Assembly (NCBI GenBank): GCA_028875135.1
Contig: JAPPFQ010000732.1
Coordinates: forward strand, 1-8,539
DNA from: Acidobacteriota bacterium
GTDB lineage: Bacteria; Acidobacteriota; Terriglobia; Versatilivoradales; Versatilivoraceae
DNA: 8,539 bases
Direction of reading: 5' to 3'
A program made the position numbers and the translations under genes. Of the stretch, positions 1-7,097 are shown in pieces. A model generated the notes under the pieces. That model was not told the DNA's origin. It made no database searches and saw only the letters and a list, made by a program, of their open reading frames with translations. Each line of letters starts with the position of its first letter. Position 1 is the first letter of the stretch.

Positions 1-208
1 GATGAAGAGCTATATCGGCGTTTTGCCGCACCCGTTCTTCTCGGTGACCGGCGCGGATGGCTCGTTCGAAATCACGGGATTGCCTCCCGGCGAATACACG
101 ATCGGGATCTGGCACGAGTTCCTGAAAGAGGGCGTTACCACCCACAAGGTCACTCTGGCTGCCAGCGAGTCCAAATCGGTGGATTTCACCCTGAAGCAGG
201 CTTCCTGA
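1..208 (+). CDS. Carboxypeptidase-regulatory-like domain protein, C-terminal fragment
   Basis: This is the 3' end of a gene whose start lies left of the window; the ATG at position 2 is probably internal because it falls in the middle of a domain. The visible 68 residues contain the pattern HPFFSVTGADGSFEI followed by GLPPGEYTIGIWHE, typical of the carboxypeptidase D regulatory-like beta-sandwich (CarboxypepD_reg-like). In that family a Gly-x-Phe strand is followed by a Pro-Pro-Gly-x-Tyr turn. The domain ends at the C-terminus with an ordinary strand (SVDFTLKQAS) and no membrane helix. Proteins of this kind, sometimes with a plastocyanin-like context, are found in respiratory clusters of Acidobacteriota and relatives, and are usually exported. 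The gene ends about 43 bases before the GTG of ctaA, so it may be the first part of the same transcript. Its biochemical role is unknown; a structural or copper-related periplasmic role is only a guess. Confidence 0.7.
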   Translation, partial: MKSYIGVLPHPFFSVTGADGSFEITGLPPGEYTIGIWHEFLKEGVTTHKVTLAASESKSVDFTLKQAS

Positions 209-251
209 GATCGACGAATTTCCAGGAGCCGGCTTCTGAACGAGGGCGTCG

Positions 252-1217
252 GTGTGGAATCCATCATCCCCTGGGCCCGCTGAATTCCTGATGAGCCACT
301 CAATGCCGACCAGCATCGGTAGTGCCGGGAGTTACCACTACTTTGCGGTGCTCACGGCCTGCTTTACCTTTCTGTTGATCGTTGCCGGGGCCCTGGTCAC
401 GGGGAACGAGGCGGGCCTTTCGGTTCCGGATTGGCCCCTTTCCTACGGGTCGTTGAATCCGCCCTGGGAAGGAAACATCCGCTACGAGCACGGACACCGC
501 CTGGTTGCGGCGTTCGTGGGATTGCTGACCATTGCGCTGGCCGTCTGGGTGTGGAAGAAGGAAACCCGCGGAACCGTGCGCAAGCTGGGATGGATTGCCC
601 TCGGAGTGGTGGTCGCCCAGGGCATCCTGGGAGGCATCACCGTGCTTTGGTATCTGCCGGCCCCGATTTCGGTCCTGCACGCCTGCCTGGCCCAGACATT
701 CTTCTGCCTGGTGGTCAGCCTGGCCTGGCTGTCCTCTCCGGCCTGGGCGCGGCGGCGCCGGGACGCCGGTTGCAGCCTCTCGCTCAACCGGCTGGCCATG
801 GTCACCGCAGGAGCCATCTACCTCCAGCTTCTGTTGGGCGCCATTTTTCGCCACACTCAATCCGGGATCCTCCCTCACCTCTTGGGGGCTCTCCTGGTCA
901 CGCTGTTGGCCGGCTGGCTGATCGCTCACGTGTTCCAATCCCAACGGCTACCCTCGGGGCTGACCGTCGCCGCAACCTCGCTGGGGATCCTGGTGGCGTT
1001 TCAACTCCTCCTGGGGCTGGCCTCCTGGCTGTTGCGGCTGGCCACTGCCGATGCCGTGCAACCCCAGTTTCCGGTGGTGGTCGTCACCACCGCCCATGTC
1101 GCCGTGGGCGCCCTGATCCTGGCGGCCAGCGTGATCCTGGCCTTGCAATCCTTTCGTGTCCGATCTGAAGAAAGCAGGACCGGGTCGCGCACCCCGGCAA
1201 CCCCGGTGAATCCATGA
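252..1217 (+). CDS. ctaA: Heme A synthase (CtaA/COX15 family)
   Basis: This integral membrane protein oxidises the C8 methyl of heme O to a formyl group, giving heme A for the oxidase encoded downstream. The 321-residue reading has about eight hydrophobic helices in two four-helix halves. The family's histidines are visible: E79xxH82 in YEHGHRLVA and H143 in LHACLAQ in the first half, then H201 in RHTQSG with H209, and H282 in TAHVAVGA, in the second half. The loop after helix 1 reads GLSVPDWPLSYG. It lacks the cysteine pair found there in Bacillus-type enzymes, so this is the Cys-poor variant. The start is uncertain: the GTG at 252 has a GAGGG motif at 242-246, while the ATGs at 291 and 303 lack a clear site but would still keep the whole first helix. 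The stop overlaps the ctaB start (ATGA, 1214-1217), which implies translational coupling. Confidence 0.93.
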   Translation: MWNPSSPGPAEFLMSHSMPTSIGSAGSYHYFAVLTACFTFLLIVAGALVTGNEAGLSVPDWPLSYGSLNPPWEGNIRYEHGHRLVAAFVGLLTIALAVWVWKKETRGTVRKLGWIALGVVVAQGILGGITVLWYLPAPISVLHACLAQTFFCLVVSLAWLSSPAWARRRRDAGCSLSLNRLAMVTAGAIYLQLLLGAIFRHTQSGILPHLLGALLVTLLAGWLIAHVFQSQRLPSGLTVAATSLGILVAFQLLLGLASWLLRLATADAVQPQFPVVVVTTAHVAVGALILAASVILALQSFRVRSEESRTGSRTPATPVNP

Positions 1218-2194
1218 GCAGCGCCGAAAAGATCCTGAAGGTCGGAGGAATGGCGGTAGCAGAGGCGCCGGCGCTGCCGGTTCTGCTCGGCCCCGACCGC
1301 TCCAAGGCCAGGGCGGGCGGCCGCGGAGGGGTTCTGGCCGCCTGCGGAGCCCGGGTTTCGGCATACCTGGAACTGGCCAAGCCGGAAGTGACCTTCCTGG
1401 TTCTGGTCGCGGCCGGGCTGGGATTTGCCATGGCTTCTCCCGGACTGGATTTGCCGGGATTGATGCGGCTGCTGCTGGGGACCGGCCTGCTGGCTGCCGG
1501 GACAGCTGCCCTCAACCACTGCCTGGAGTGGTCCGACGATGCCAAGATGCGCAGAACTGTGCGGCGGCCGATTCCTTCGGGGCGCGTCGCGCTTCGGGAA
1601 GGCTACAGCCTGGGAGTGGTTTCGGCATTGGCTGGAGCTGCCTACCTGGCCTTGGGGGTGAGTCCGCTGGCAGGTCTGATCGGATTGACGGCGTGCCTGG
1701 CCTACCTGGGCGGCTATACGCCGTTGAAGCGGAAGACGGCTTGGTGTACCTTTGTGGGAGCGTTTCCGGGAGCGGCTCCCGTGCTGATCGGGTGGACGGC
1801 GGCGGCCGCTCTCTCGGCGGAAGCCTGGGTGCTGTTCGCCGTCCTGTTTCTGTGGCAGTTCCCTCATTTTATCGCCATCGCCTGGATGTATCGGGAAGAC
1901 TACGCCAGGGCGGGGCTGTTGATGCTTCCGCGGGGTGATGCCGGGGGAAGGCGGGCTTTCCGCCAGATCATGGGCTATTCGCTGGCCCTGGTTCCCGCCA
2001 GTCTGGCTCCGTATTGGCTGGGGATGGCCGGTTCGGTCTATCTGGCGGCGGCGCTTTGCCTGGGAGCCGGATTCCTTTTTTACGCCTGGCGGGCCTACTC
2101 CCAACGCACCAAGCAGCAGGCCAGGCTGTTGCTCCACGTCACCGTCATCTACCTGCCGCTGCTCTACCTGATGATGGTGCTCGACAAGGGGTGA
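1214..2194 (+). CDS. ctaB: Heme O synthase (protoheme IX farnesyltransferase, CtaB/COX10/CyoE)
   Basis: A UbiA-superfamily membrane prenyltransferase that transfers farnesyl from farnesyl diphosphate to heme B, forming heme O, the substrate of CtaA. The Mg-diphosphate motif is seen as N101...E105...D109..M112.R114T115..R118P119. The E-x-x-x-D spacing matches mitochondrial COX10-like enzymes rather than the N-x-x-x-D-x-D-x-D of E. coli CyoE. The second motif region is visible as YTPLKRKT (168-175) followed by GAFPGAAPVLIGW, and then FLWQFPHF (212-219). About nine membrane helices are predictable. The first 45 or so residues are an Ala/Gly/Arg-rich cytosolic extension before the conserved YLELAKPEVT segment. 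The ATG overlaps the ctaA stop by four bases. The next gene, coxB, begins 55 bases downstream. Confidence 0.95.
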   Translation: MSSAEKILKVGGMAVAEAPALPVLLGPDRSKARAGGRGGVLAACGARVSAYLELAKPEVTFLVLVAAGLGFAMASPGLDLPGLMRLLLGTGLLAAGTAALNHCLEWSDDAKMRRTVRRPIPSGRVALREGYSLGVVSALAGAAYLALGVSPLAGLIGLTACLAYLGGYTPLKRKTAWCTFVGAFPGAAPVLIGWTAAAALSAEAWVLFAVLFLWQFPHFIAIAWMYREDYARAGLLMLPRGDAGGRRAFRQIMGYSLALVPASLAPYWLGMAGSVYLAAALCLGAGFLFYAWRAYSQRTKQQARLLLHVTVIYLPLLYLMMVLDKG

Positions 2195-2235
2195 GCCTGA
2201 AATTCTCCTCAGCCCGGGCTGAGAGAGCATCTACC

Positions 2236-2241
2236 AAGGAG
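2236..2241 (+). promoter_or_regulatory. Ribosome binding site of coxB
   Basis: AAGGAG lies eight bases before the ATG at 2250. It fixes the coxB start and marks the first strong independent initiation site after the coupled ctaA-ctaB pair. Confidence 0.75.
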
Positions 2242-2249
2242 ATTCCTCT

Positions 2250-3041
2250 ATGGCGCTTGCGTTGGCAATTTTGATCTGGGCGATTGTGCTGGCGTCCGTT
2301 GTCCTGTTTACGGGGGAGTTCGGATGGTTCCCGCCGCAAATCTCCGAGCACGGCGATGCCATGGACGCCCAGTTCAACCTGACCCTGATTGTGGTGGCCA
2401 TCGGCTTCATTCTGGCCCAGGTGGCTCTCGGCTACTACGTTTGGCGGTACCGCGACCGGTCCGGCGCGCGGGCCGTCTATACCCACGGCAGCACCAAGGT
2501 CGAGGTGGCGACCGTCCTGATCACGGCGGTCACATTCATCACCCTTGCCGTCATCGGTCAGCAGGTCTGGATCGGTCTTCACCTGGAGGATATGCCCGAA
2601 AATGCCGTCCAGGTCGAAGTGACGGCTCAGCAGTTTGCCTGGAACTTCCGCTATCCCGGTCCCGACGGCCAGTTCGGAAAAACCGCCACCCGCCTGATCA
2701 ACGACCAGTTGAATCCGGTGGGACTCGACTCCCGCGATCCTGCTTCCAAGGACGACGTCGTTACCCTCAATCGCATGGCAGTCCCGGTGAACCGCGATAT
2801 CCGGCTCACCCTTCGTTCCAAGGACGTCACCCACAGCTTCTTTGTGCCGGCCCTGCGCTTCAAGCAGGATACGACTCCGGGGCTGGCCATCCCGGGGCAT
2901 TTCAAGGCGCTGAAGACGGGGGAATATGAAATCGCCTGCGCGGAGTTGTGCGGGTTGCAGCATTACAAGATGAAAGGGTTCCTGATGGTCATGTCGGACC
3001 AGGAATTCGAAGCCTGGCTGAAGGAGCGAGCCGAATTCTGA
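2250..3041 (+). CDS. coxB: Cytochrome c oxidase subunit II (CuA subunit)
   Basis: This subunit carries the dinuclear CuA centre that accepts electrons from cytochrome c on the outer face of the membrane. Of its 263 residues, three stretches are hydrophobic: about 3-20 (signal or extra helix), 42-66 and 85-108. A cupredoxin domain follows. The CuA ligands are all present: H195 in DVTHSFFVP and the block CAELCGLQHYKM, giving C230, E232 (backbone ligand), C234, H238 and M241. An aromatic patch (QQFAWNFRYPG, about 127-137) corresponds to the Trp region used for electron entry. The protein ends soon after the CuA block, at residue 263, with no CxxCH, so it lacks the fused cytochrome c domain of caa3 oxidases. 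A strong Shine-Dalgarno precedes the start. coxA follows after 45 bases. Confidence 0.96.
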   Translation: MALALAILIWAIVLASVVLFTGEFGWFPPQISEHGDAMDAQFNLTLIVVAIGFILAQVALGYYVWRYRDRSGARAVYTHGSTKVEVATVLITAVTFITLAVIGQQVWIGLHLEDMPENAVQVEVTAQQFAWNFRYPGPDGQFGKTATRLINDQLNPVGLDSRDPASKDDVVTLNRMAVPVNRDIRLTLRSKDVTHSFFVPALRFKQDTTPGLAIPGHFKALKTGEYEIACAELCGLQHYKMKGFLMVMSDQEFEAWLKERAEF

Positions 3042-3072
3042 TCCGAACCAACGGCCCGCGGTCCCAGCCAAC

Positions 3073-3079
3073 AAGGGAG
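3073..3079 (+). promoter_or_regulatory. Ribosome binding site deciding the coxA start
   Basis: AAGGGAG sits seven bases before the ATG at 3087 but only one base from the upstream in-frame GTG at 3081. Spacing therefore favours the ATG, giving an N-terminus of MSDSAHPAV. Confidence 0.7.
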
Positions 3080-3086
3080 AGTGTTC

Positions 3087-4856
3087 ATGTCTGATTCAGC
3101 CCATCCTGCCGTCCATCCGGCGCCGACGACATTTATTCGCAAATGGGTATTCAGCACCGACCATAAGATCATCGGGATCCAGTATTACTTCCTGGCGCTG
3201 ATCGCGGTTTTCACCGGTCTGGCGCTTTCCGTGCTGATGCGGCTGCGGTTGGCCTGGCCGACCGAATCCTGGCCTTGGCTGGAGACGATTTTTCCGGTGG
3301 GTTTCGAAGGCGGGGTGATGTCGCCCGAGTTCTACCTGGCCATGCTGACCATGCACGGCACCATCATGGTCTTCTTCGTGTTGACCACGGCCCCTCAGGG
3401 CGGATTCGGAAACTACTTCCTGCCGATCCAGATCGGGGCCCACGACATGGCCTTTCCGGTGCTGAACATGCTGTCCTTCTGGGTTACCTTCCTGAGCATG
3501 GGGGTGATGTTTGCGGCCTTTTTCGTGGCCGGGGGGGCGCCGATATCCGGCTAGACGGCCTATGCGCCGCTCAGCGCCCTGGGCGAGGTGGCCGGACCCG
3601 GGCTGGGGTCGGGTCAGGATCTTTGGATCATCAGCATAGCCCTCTTCTGTATCGCGTCCCTGCTGGGCGCCCTCAACTTCATCACCACCGTTCTCAATAT
3701 GCGGGCCAAGGGAATGTCGCTGATGAAGATGCCGCTGACCGTCTGGACCTGGTTCACCACCGCTATCCTGGCCCTGCTTTCGTTCCCGGTGCTGCTGGCC
3801 GCCGGAATCCTGCTGTTGCTCGACCGGCTGGGTGGAACCAGCTTCTTCATCCCGGCTGGCCTGGTGGTGAGCGACACCGTCATCGAGAGCTCGGGCGGCT
3901 CTCCCATCTTGTGGCAGCACCTCTTCTGGTTCTTCGGGCACCCCGAAGTCTACATCGCCATCCTTCCGGGGATGGGCGTGGCCTCCCAGTTGTTGTCGAC
4001 CTTCGCCCGCAAGCCGATTTTCGGCTACCATGCCATGGTGGTGGCCGTCTTCGCCATCGGGATGCTGGGTTTCTTCGTTTGGGGTCACCACATGTTCGTG
4101 AGCGGCTTGAGCCCCTTTTCAGCCCTGGTGTTCTCCATCCTGACCCTGGCCATCGGCGTGCCCTCGGCAATCAAGACCTTCAACTGGCTGGGAACCTTGT
4201 GGGGCGGCAAGATCCGCTTCACCACCGCCATGCTCTTCGCCATCGGCTTCGTCTCGCTCTTCGTCTCGGGCGGCATCACGGGCCTTTTTCTGGGTCAGAC
4301 CTCGGTGGATGTGCAACTTCACGATACCTACTTCCCGGTTGCCCACTTCCACATGATCATGGGAGTGGCGGCCATCTTCGGAATCTTCGGGGCCACCTAC
4401 TACTGGTTTCCCAAGATGTTCGGGCGCATGCTTCACGAGGGGTTGGGCAAGCTGCACTTCTGGTTGACCTTCATCGGAGTGAACGCCATCTTCATCCCCA
4501 TGCACCTGATGGGGATCATGGGTCAACTGCGGCGCTATGCCGAGTCTACCGAGTTCAAGTTCATGGAACCGCTCCAACCCTACCAGGAATTCGTCACCAT
4601 CGCGGCTTTCGTGACGGCGGCCGCCCAACTCCTGTTCCTGGTGAATTTTTGCTGGGGGATGTTCAAGGGCAAGAAGGCCACCGAAAACCCCTGGGAGGCC
4701 ACCACCCTGGAATGGATCACCGCTTCTCCGCCTCCTCATGACAACTTCGGCGGGAGAGAACTGGTGGTCAACCACGCGGCCTACGAGTATGGGGTTCCGG
4801 GAGCGCCCCGGGACTATGTGATGCAGACCGATCCGCCCTTGGAATCTGCGAAATAG
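3087..4856 (+). CDS. coxA: Cytochrome c oxidase subunit I, interrupted by an in-frame TAG at codon 156
   Basis: The catalytic subunit holds heme a and the heme a3-CuB site where O2 is reduced. Read through one internal TAG, the frame gives 589 codons, a normal length. Visible landmarks, numbered from the ATG: H90 in MLTMHGTIM (a heme a ligand); D120 in HDMAFP (D-channel entrance); GHPEVYI with H285, E287 and Y289 (CuB ligand, D-channel Glu, cross-linked Tyr); H334-H335 (CuB ligands); K363 in IKTFNW (K-channel); H420 and H422 in VAHFHMIMG (heme a3 and heme a ligands). The Glu in HPEVY places it in the A1 type. Codon 156 (3552-3554) is TAG where relatives have Trp in the loop SG-W-TAY. The frame is identical on both sides, so this is a substitution, not an indel. 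As written, translation would stop at 155 residues after about three helices. A downstream GTG at 3588 could begin the remaining 422 residues, but has no convincing ribosome site. Functional status is uncertain. Confidence 0.93.
3552..3554 (+). other. In-frame amber codon in coxA at a conserved Trp position
   Basis: The context reads GGAPISG-TAG-TAYAPLSALG. In subunit I proteins this loop is typically SGWTxYPPLS, so the codon is one G-to-A change away from TGG. Coding-quality sequence of the same frame continues for 433 further codons with all catalytic residues. Genuine terminal TAG codons are used at coxA itself (4854-4856), the second subunit III gene (6201-6203) and the HEAT protein gene (8416-8418). 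This argues against a wholesale reassignment of TAG. Confidence 0.9.
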
Positions 4857-4889
4857 GGCGGCCGTCGGGTCGCTTGTGGAGGTTGGGCC

Positions 4890-5561
4890 ATGCCTGTGGC
4901 CATCGCACCCCCTGAAGTCAAGCCGGAAACCGAAAGGGAAGACCGCCTCCCGGAACCGGGGGGACCGGGCGGCGGTTCAGGATCGGACGGGGGATCCGGC
5001 AGGTGGGGGGACGGTGGCGGCAGGCGGCTCCGTCCCGACAGCTATCAGTTGGGGATGTGGCTGGCACTGGCCTCGATTTCCATGATGTTTATCGGTTTCA
5101 GCAGTGCCTATATCCTGGGACAGGGGACTAACAGTCAGTGGCGAGCCATGGCGGCTCCGCCCTTTGTCTGGATCAATACGGTGATCCTGCTGGCCAGCAG
5201 CCTCAGCCTGGAGTTGGCTCGCAGAGCGCCGGCCGCCACCGAGTTGAAGCGGTGGATGACCCTGACCTGTTTGCTGGGAGCGGCCTTTCTGGTTGGCCAG
5301 CTCTGGATCTGGAGGCTGTTGGGCGATCAGGGCATCTACCTGAGCGGCAATCCGCATAGCTCTTTCTTCTACCTGTTGACGGGAGTCCATGGCGTGCATC
5401 TGCTGGGGGGCGTGGCGGGGCTGGCCACCTTGACGGCCAGGGCCTGGAGCTCGGCGCCCGGGGTCCCGGCAAGAGCCTCCTTGAATGTCACGGCGCTCTA
5501 CTGGCACTTCATGGACGGGCTCTGGATTTATCTATTGGTTCTACTGTTTTTCTGGAGGTAA
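4890..5561 (+). CDS. Cytochrome c oxidase subunit III family protein, first copy (five-helix form)
   Basis: A heme-copper oxidase subunit III family membrane protein of 223 residues. Family marks are TGVHGVHLLGG (about 164-174), whose spaced histidines match the conserved GxHxxH helix, and the C-terminal YWHFMDGLWIYLL (204-216). About five helices are predictable from residue 53 on. The first 50 residues are a hydrophilic Pro/Glu then Gly/Ser/Arg-rich tail, probably disordered and cytosolic. GGAGG at 4878-4882 with seven-base spacing supports the ATG at 4890. The gene lies between coxA and a second subunit III-type gene, so the two may act as a pair in one oxidase. Subunit III stabilises subunit I and is not itself redox active. 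A quinol-oxidase or NO-reductase-associated (NorE-like) subunit is a less likely alternative, given the position. Confidence 0.88.
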   Translation: MPVAIAPPEVKPETEREDRLPEPGGPGGGSGSDGGSGRWGDGGGRRLRPDSYQLGMWLALASISMMFIGFSSAYILGQGTNSQWRAMAAPPFVWINTVILLASSLSLELARRAPAATELKRWMTLTCLLGAAFLVGQLWIWRLLGDQGIYLSGNPHSSFFYLLTGVHGVHLLGGVAGLATLTARAWSSAPGVPARASLNVTALYWHFMDGLWIYLLVLLFFWR

Positions 5562-5567
5562 GCACGG

Positions 5568-6203
5568 ATGGCAGACGCTCGTGTGGAAAATACGGGATTG
5601 CAGGTGTGGGGAGGTGGCACCCTGCCCTACTCGGTGTCTCACATCAAGTTGGGGATGTGGCTCTTCATCGTTTCCGATGCCCTGACCTTCTCCGCCTTGT
5701 TGTTCGGCTACAGCTACGTCAGGATAGCCACCCCGGACTGGCCGACCCCCTTTCATTTCTGGCCGACCGTCGTCTTTGCCACGTTGATGACCGCCGTTCT
5801 GCTGTCGAGCAGCCTGACCATGGTGCTCGCCGTCAATGCGGCCCAGCGGGGCGATCGCAAGTGGACCATTCGATGGATCCTGTGGACGGCCTTTTTCGGC
5901 GCCGCCTTCATCGTGCTGCACGGCATCGAATGGATGGGGCTGATAAACCAGGGAATGACTCTGACCGGGAATCCTTGGGGGTCGCCGCTGTTCGGGGCCA
6001 CCTTCTTCGGGATCACCGGCATGCACATGTTTCACGTGTTTACCGGAGTGGTCTATCTGTTGGCGATCGCCGGGGGAGTCGCCAGGAAGCGGTTTCACTC
6101 CGAACACGTCGAGGTCTGCGGCTTGTACTGGCACTTCGTGGACCTGGTCTGGATGTTCGTGTTTCCCCTGGTCTACCTGCTGTCCGTCGACATGGGAGCA
6201 TAG
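5568..6203 (+). CDS. coxC: Cytochrome c oxidase subunit III, second copy
   Basis: A 211-residue subunit III with five to six predictable helices. It starts with SHIKLGMWLFIVSDALTF (about 24-41), the usual first-helix pattern (KLGMWxFxxSE-like), here with Asp in place of the common Glu. E121 lies in a membrane stretch (HGIEW), followed by GMHMFHVFTG (151-160) with the conserved spaced histidines and YWHFVDLVWMFVFPLVYL at the end. This copy resembles canonical bacterial CoxC more than the gene before it does. Its ribosome site (GGAGG, 5554-5558) lies inside the last codons of the preceding gene, with only six bases between the two reading frames, so the pair is probably translated together. It ends with TAG. 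Confidence 0.92.
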   Translation: MADARVENTGLQVWGGGTLPYSVSHIKLGMWLFIVSDALTFSALLFGYSYVRIATPDWPTPFHFWPTVVFATLMTAVLLSSSLTMVLAVNAAQRGDRKWTIRWILWTAFFGAAFIVLHGIEWMGLINQGMTLTGNPWGSPLFGATFFGITGMHMFHVFTGVVYLLAIAGGVARKRFHSEHVEVCGLYWHFVDLVWMFVFPLVYLLSVDMGA

Positions 6204-6242
6204 ACGCCCCACAGATTGTCAGACTGAAGAGGAGATTCGCCG

Positions 6243-6821
6243 ATGGTTGAGACGTTGCTGCTGCTAGCCTTGAACCTGCTTCTGGGAGCCGGGTGCGTAT
6301 TTGCGGTGCTCCGCCAGACGCCCCAGGACCTGCTGACGCTGGACGGACTGTTCCTGTCCATCTCCTGCATGGTTTTGGCCATGGTGTTCTTTCTCAACGG
6401 CTACTGGACCTTGCGCAGCCAGGAACTGAGTCCGCTGCTGCAACGGCTGCTCCCGAAGAGGAAGGAATCGGCGGAGCCCGAGGCCCACCCGGTGGTTCGC
6501 AAGGAGGTACCCCTGGTTCTCGACCATGGCGCGCACAGCGCCATGGGGAACCGGCTGGTCTTCACGGTCTGGTTCTGGTTGGTGCTCATCACCCTGGTGG
6601 AAGTGTTTCTGGCATACATCAAGCTGGGCGTGATCACCATGCTGATCCTGCTGCTGGGGTTCTCGTTGGTGAAGGCGGCCCTGATCATCGCCTATTTCAT
6701 GCACCTGCGGTTCGAAAAGCGGAGCCTGATGTGGACGCTGATGCCCGCCATGGTGGTCACCATTTGTCTCCTGGCCGTCTTTTTCCCCGACAGCTTCCGG
6801 TTGCTGGAATTGCGCCCGTGA
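6243..6821 (+). CDS. coxD: Cytochrome c oxidase subunit IV-like protein with N-terminal two-helix extension
   Basis: The C-terminal half (about residues 102-188) fits the prokaryotic subunit IV family (COX4_pro-like). It has three helices and the segment KAALIIAYFMHLRFEKRS, where the Lys and the FMHLRFE motif are family hallmarks. The N-terminal half is not part of the usual subunit IV of about 100 residues. It has a helix at about 3-22, another at 35-55 and a basic, charged linker (about 64-95). AGAGGAG at 6228-6234 with eight-base spacing supports the ATG. Position after two subunit III genes agrees with an oxidase subunit IV role, which in other bacteria is to support CuB-site assembly. 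The function of the extra N-terminal helices is unknown. The symbol is used by position and domain only. Confidence 0.8.
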   Translation: MVETLLLLALNLLLGAGCVFAVLRQTPQDLLTLDGLFLSISCMVLAMVFFLNGYWTLRSQELSPLLQRLLPKRKESAEPEAHPVVRKEVPLVLDHGAHSAMGNRLVFTVWFWLVLITLVEVFLAYIKLGVITMLILLLGFSLVKAALIIAYFMHLRFEKRSLMWTLMPAMVVTICLLAVFFPDSFRLLELRP

Positions 6822-6839
6822 CGGGAGGCGGGTTGCGCC

Positions 6840-7097
6840 ATGCTTGATGCCTGCAGCAGCCGTTTGCGAACGATCCGGCCATTTCTGGCGGCGGTTGTCG
6901 TGCTGGTTTGCCTCTTCGAGGCAGAGGCGTTCGCCCAGGGCTGCGCCATGTGCAAGACTGCCGCCGAGGCTCAGCCGGAGCCGGCGATCTCTGCCCTCGG
7001 CCGGGCCATCCTCTTCCTGTTGACTCCTCCCGTGGCCATCATGGGGACCATCCTGGTCTACACGTTCCGGAAAGACTCCTCCAGTCGGGATGCATGA
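6840..7097 (+). CDS. Small exported membrane protein with a single CxxC motif
   Basis: An 85-residue protein of unrecognised function. It has a basic N-terminus and a hydrophobic stretch (about 14-30) ending in AEAFAQ, which looks like a signal peptide with cleavage after residue 32 or 33. Immediately after comes QGCAMCK, giving C35 and C38. A short acidic linker and a second hydrophobic helix (about 55-75) with a positively charged tail follow. The topology would put the CxxC just outside the membrane, tethered by one helix. There is no His after the second Cys, so it is not a heme c site. Thiol-disulfide exchange or copper binding during CuA assembly would fit the location, but this is inference. 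GGGAGG at 6823-6828 precedes the ATG by 11 bases, and the stop overlaps the next gene as ATGA. Confidence 0.78.
   Translation: MLDACSSRLRTIRPFLAAVVVLVCLFEAEAFAQGCAMCKTAAEAQPEPAISALGRAILFLLTPPVAIMGTILVYTFRKDSSSRDA

Noticed and set aside
1514..1574. Loss of Asp residues in the CtaB diphosphate motif as a sign of inactivation
   Set aside because: The N-x(3)-E-x(3)-D-x-x-M-x-R-T spacing matches mitochondrial-type COX10 enzymes, so it is a normal variant.
1001..2230. Long antisense open frame (409 codons) across ctaA and ctaB
   Set aside because: It is Gln/Arg/Gly-rich and low in hydrophobics, is opposite two well-supported genes, and has no motif of its own.
2250..3041. caa3-type subunit II with a fused cytochrome c domain
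   Set aside because: The protein stops at residue 263 soon after the CuA block, and no CxxCH is present.
3042..3086. Terminator between coxB and coxA
   Set aside because: No stem followed by a T-run is visible, and spacing and ribosome site fit a continuous operon.
3531..3537. Run of seven G just before the coxA amber codon, a possible frameshift site
   Set aside because: The protein reads correctly in the same frame before and after the run and the stop, so an indel here cannot explain the TAG.
3275..4741. Long open frame overlapping coxA in another + frame (488 codons)
   Set aside because: Its translation is Arg/Gly/His/Pro-rich with no recognisable domain, as expected of an off-frame shadow in high-GC DNA; the coxA frame carries all family motifs.
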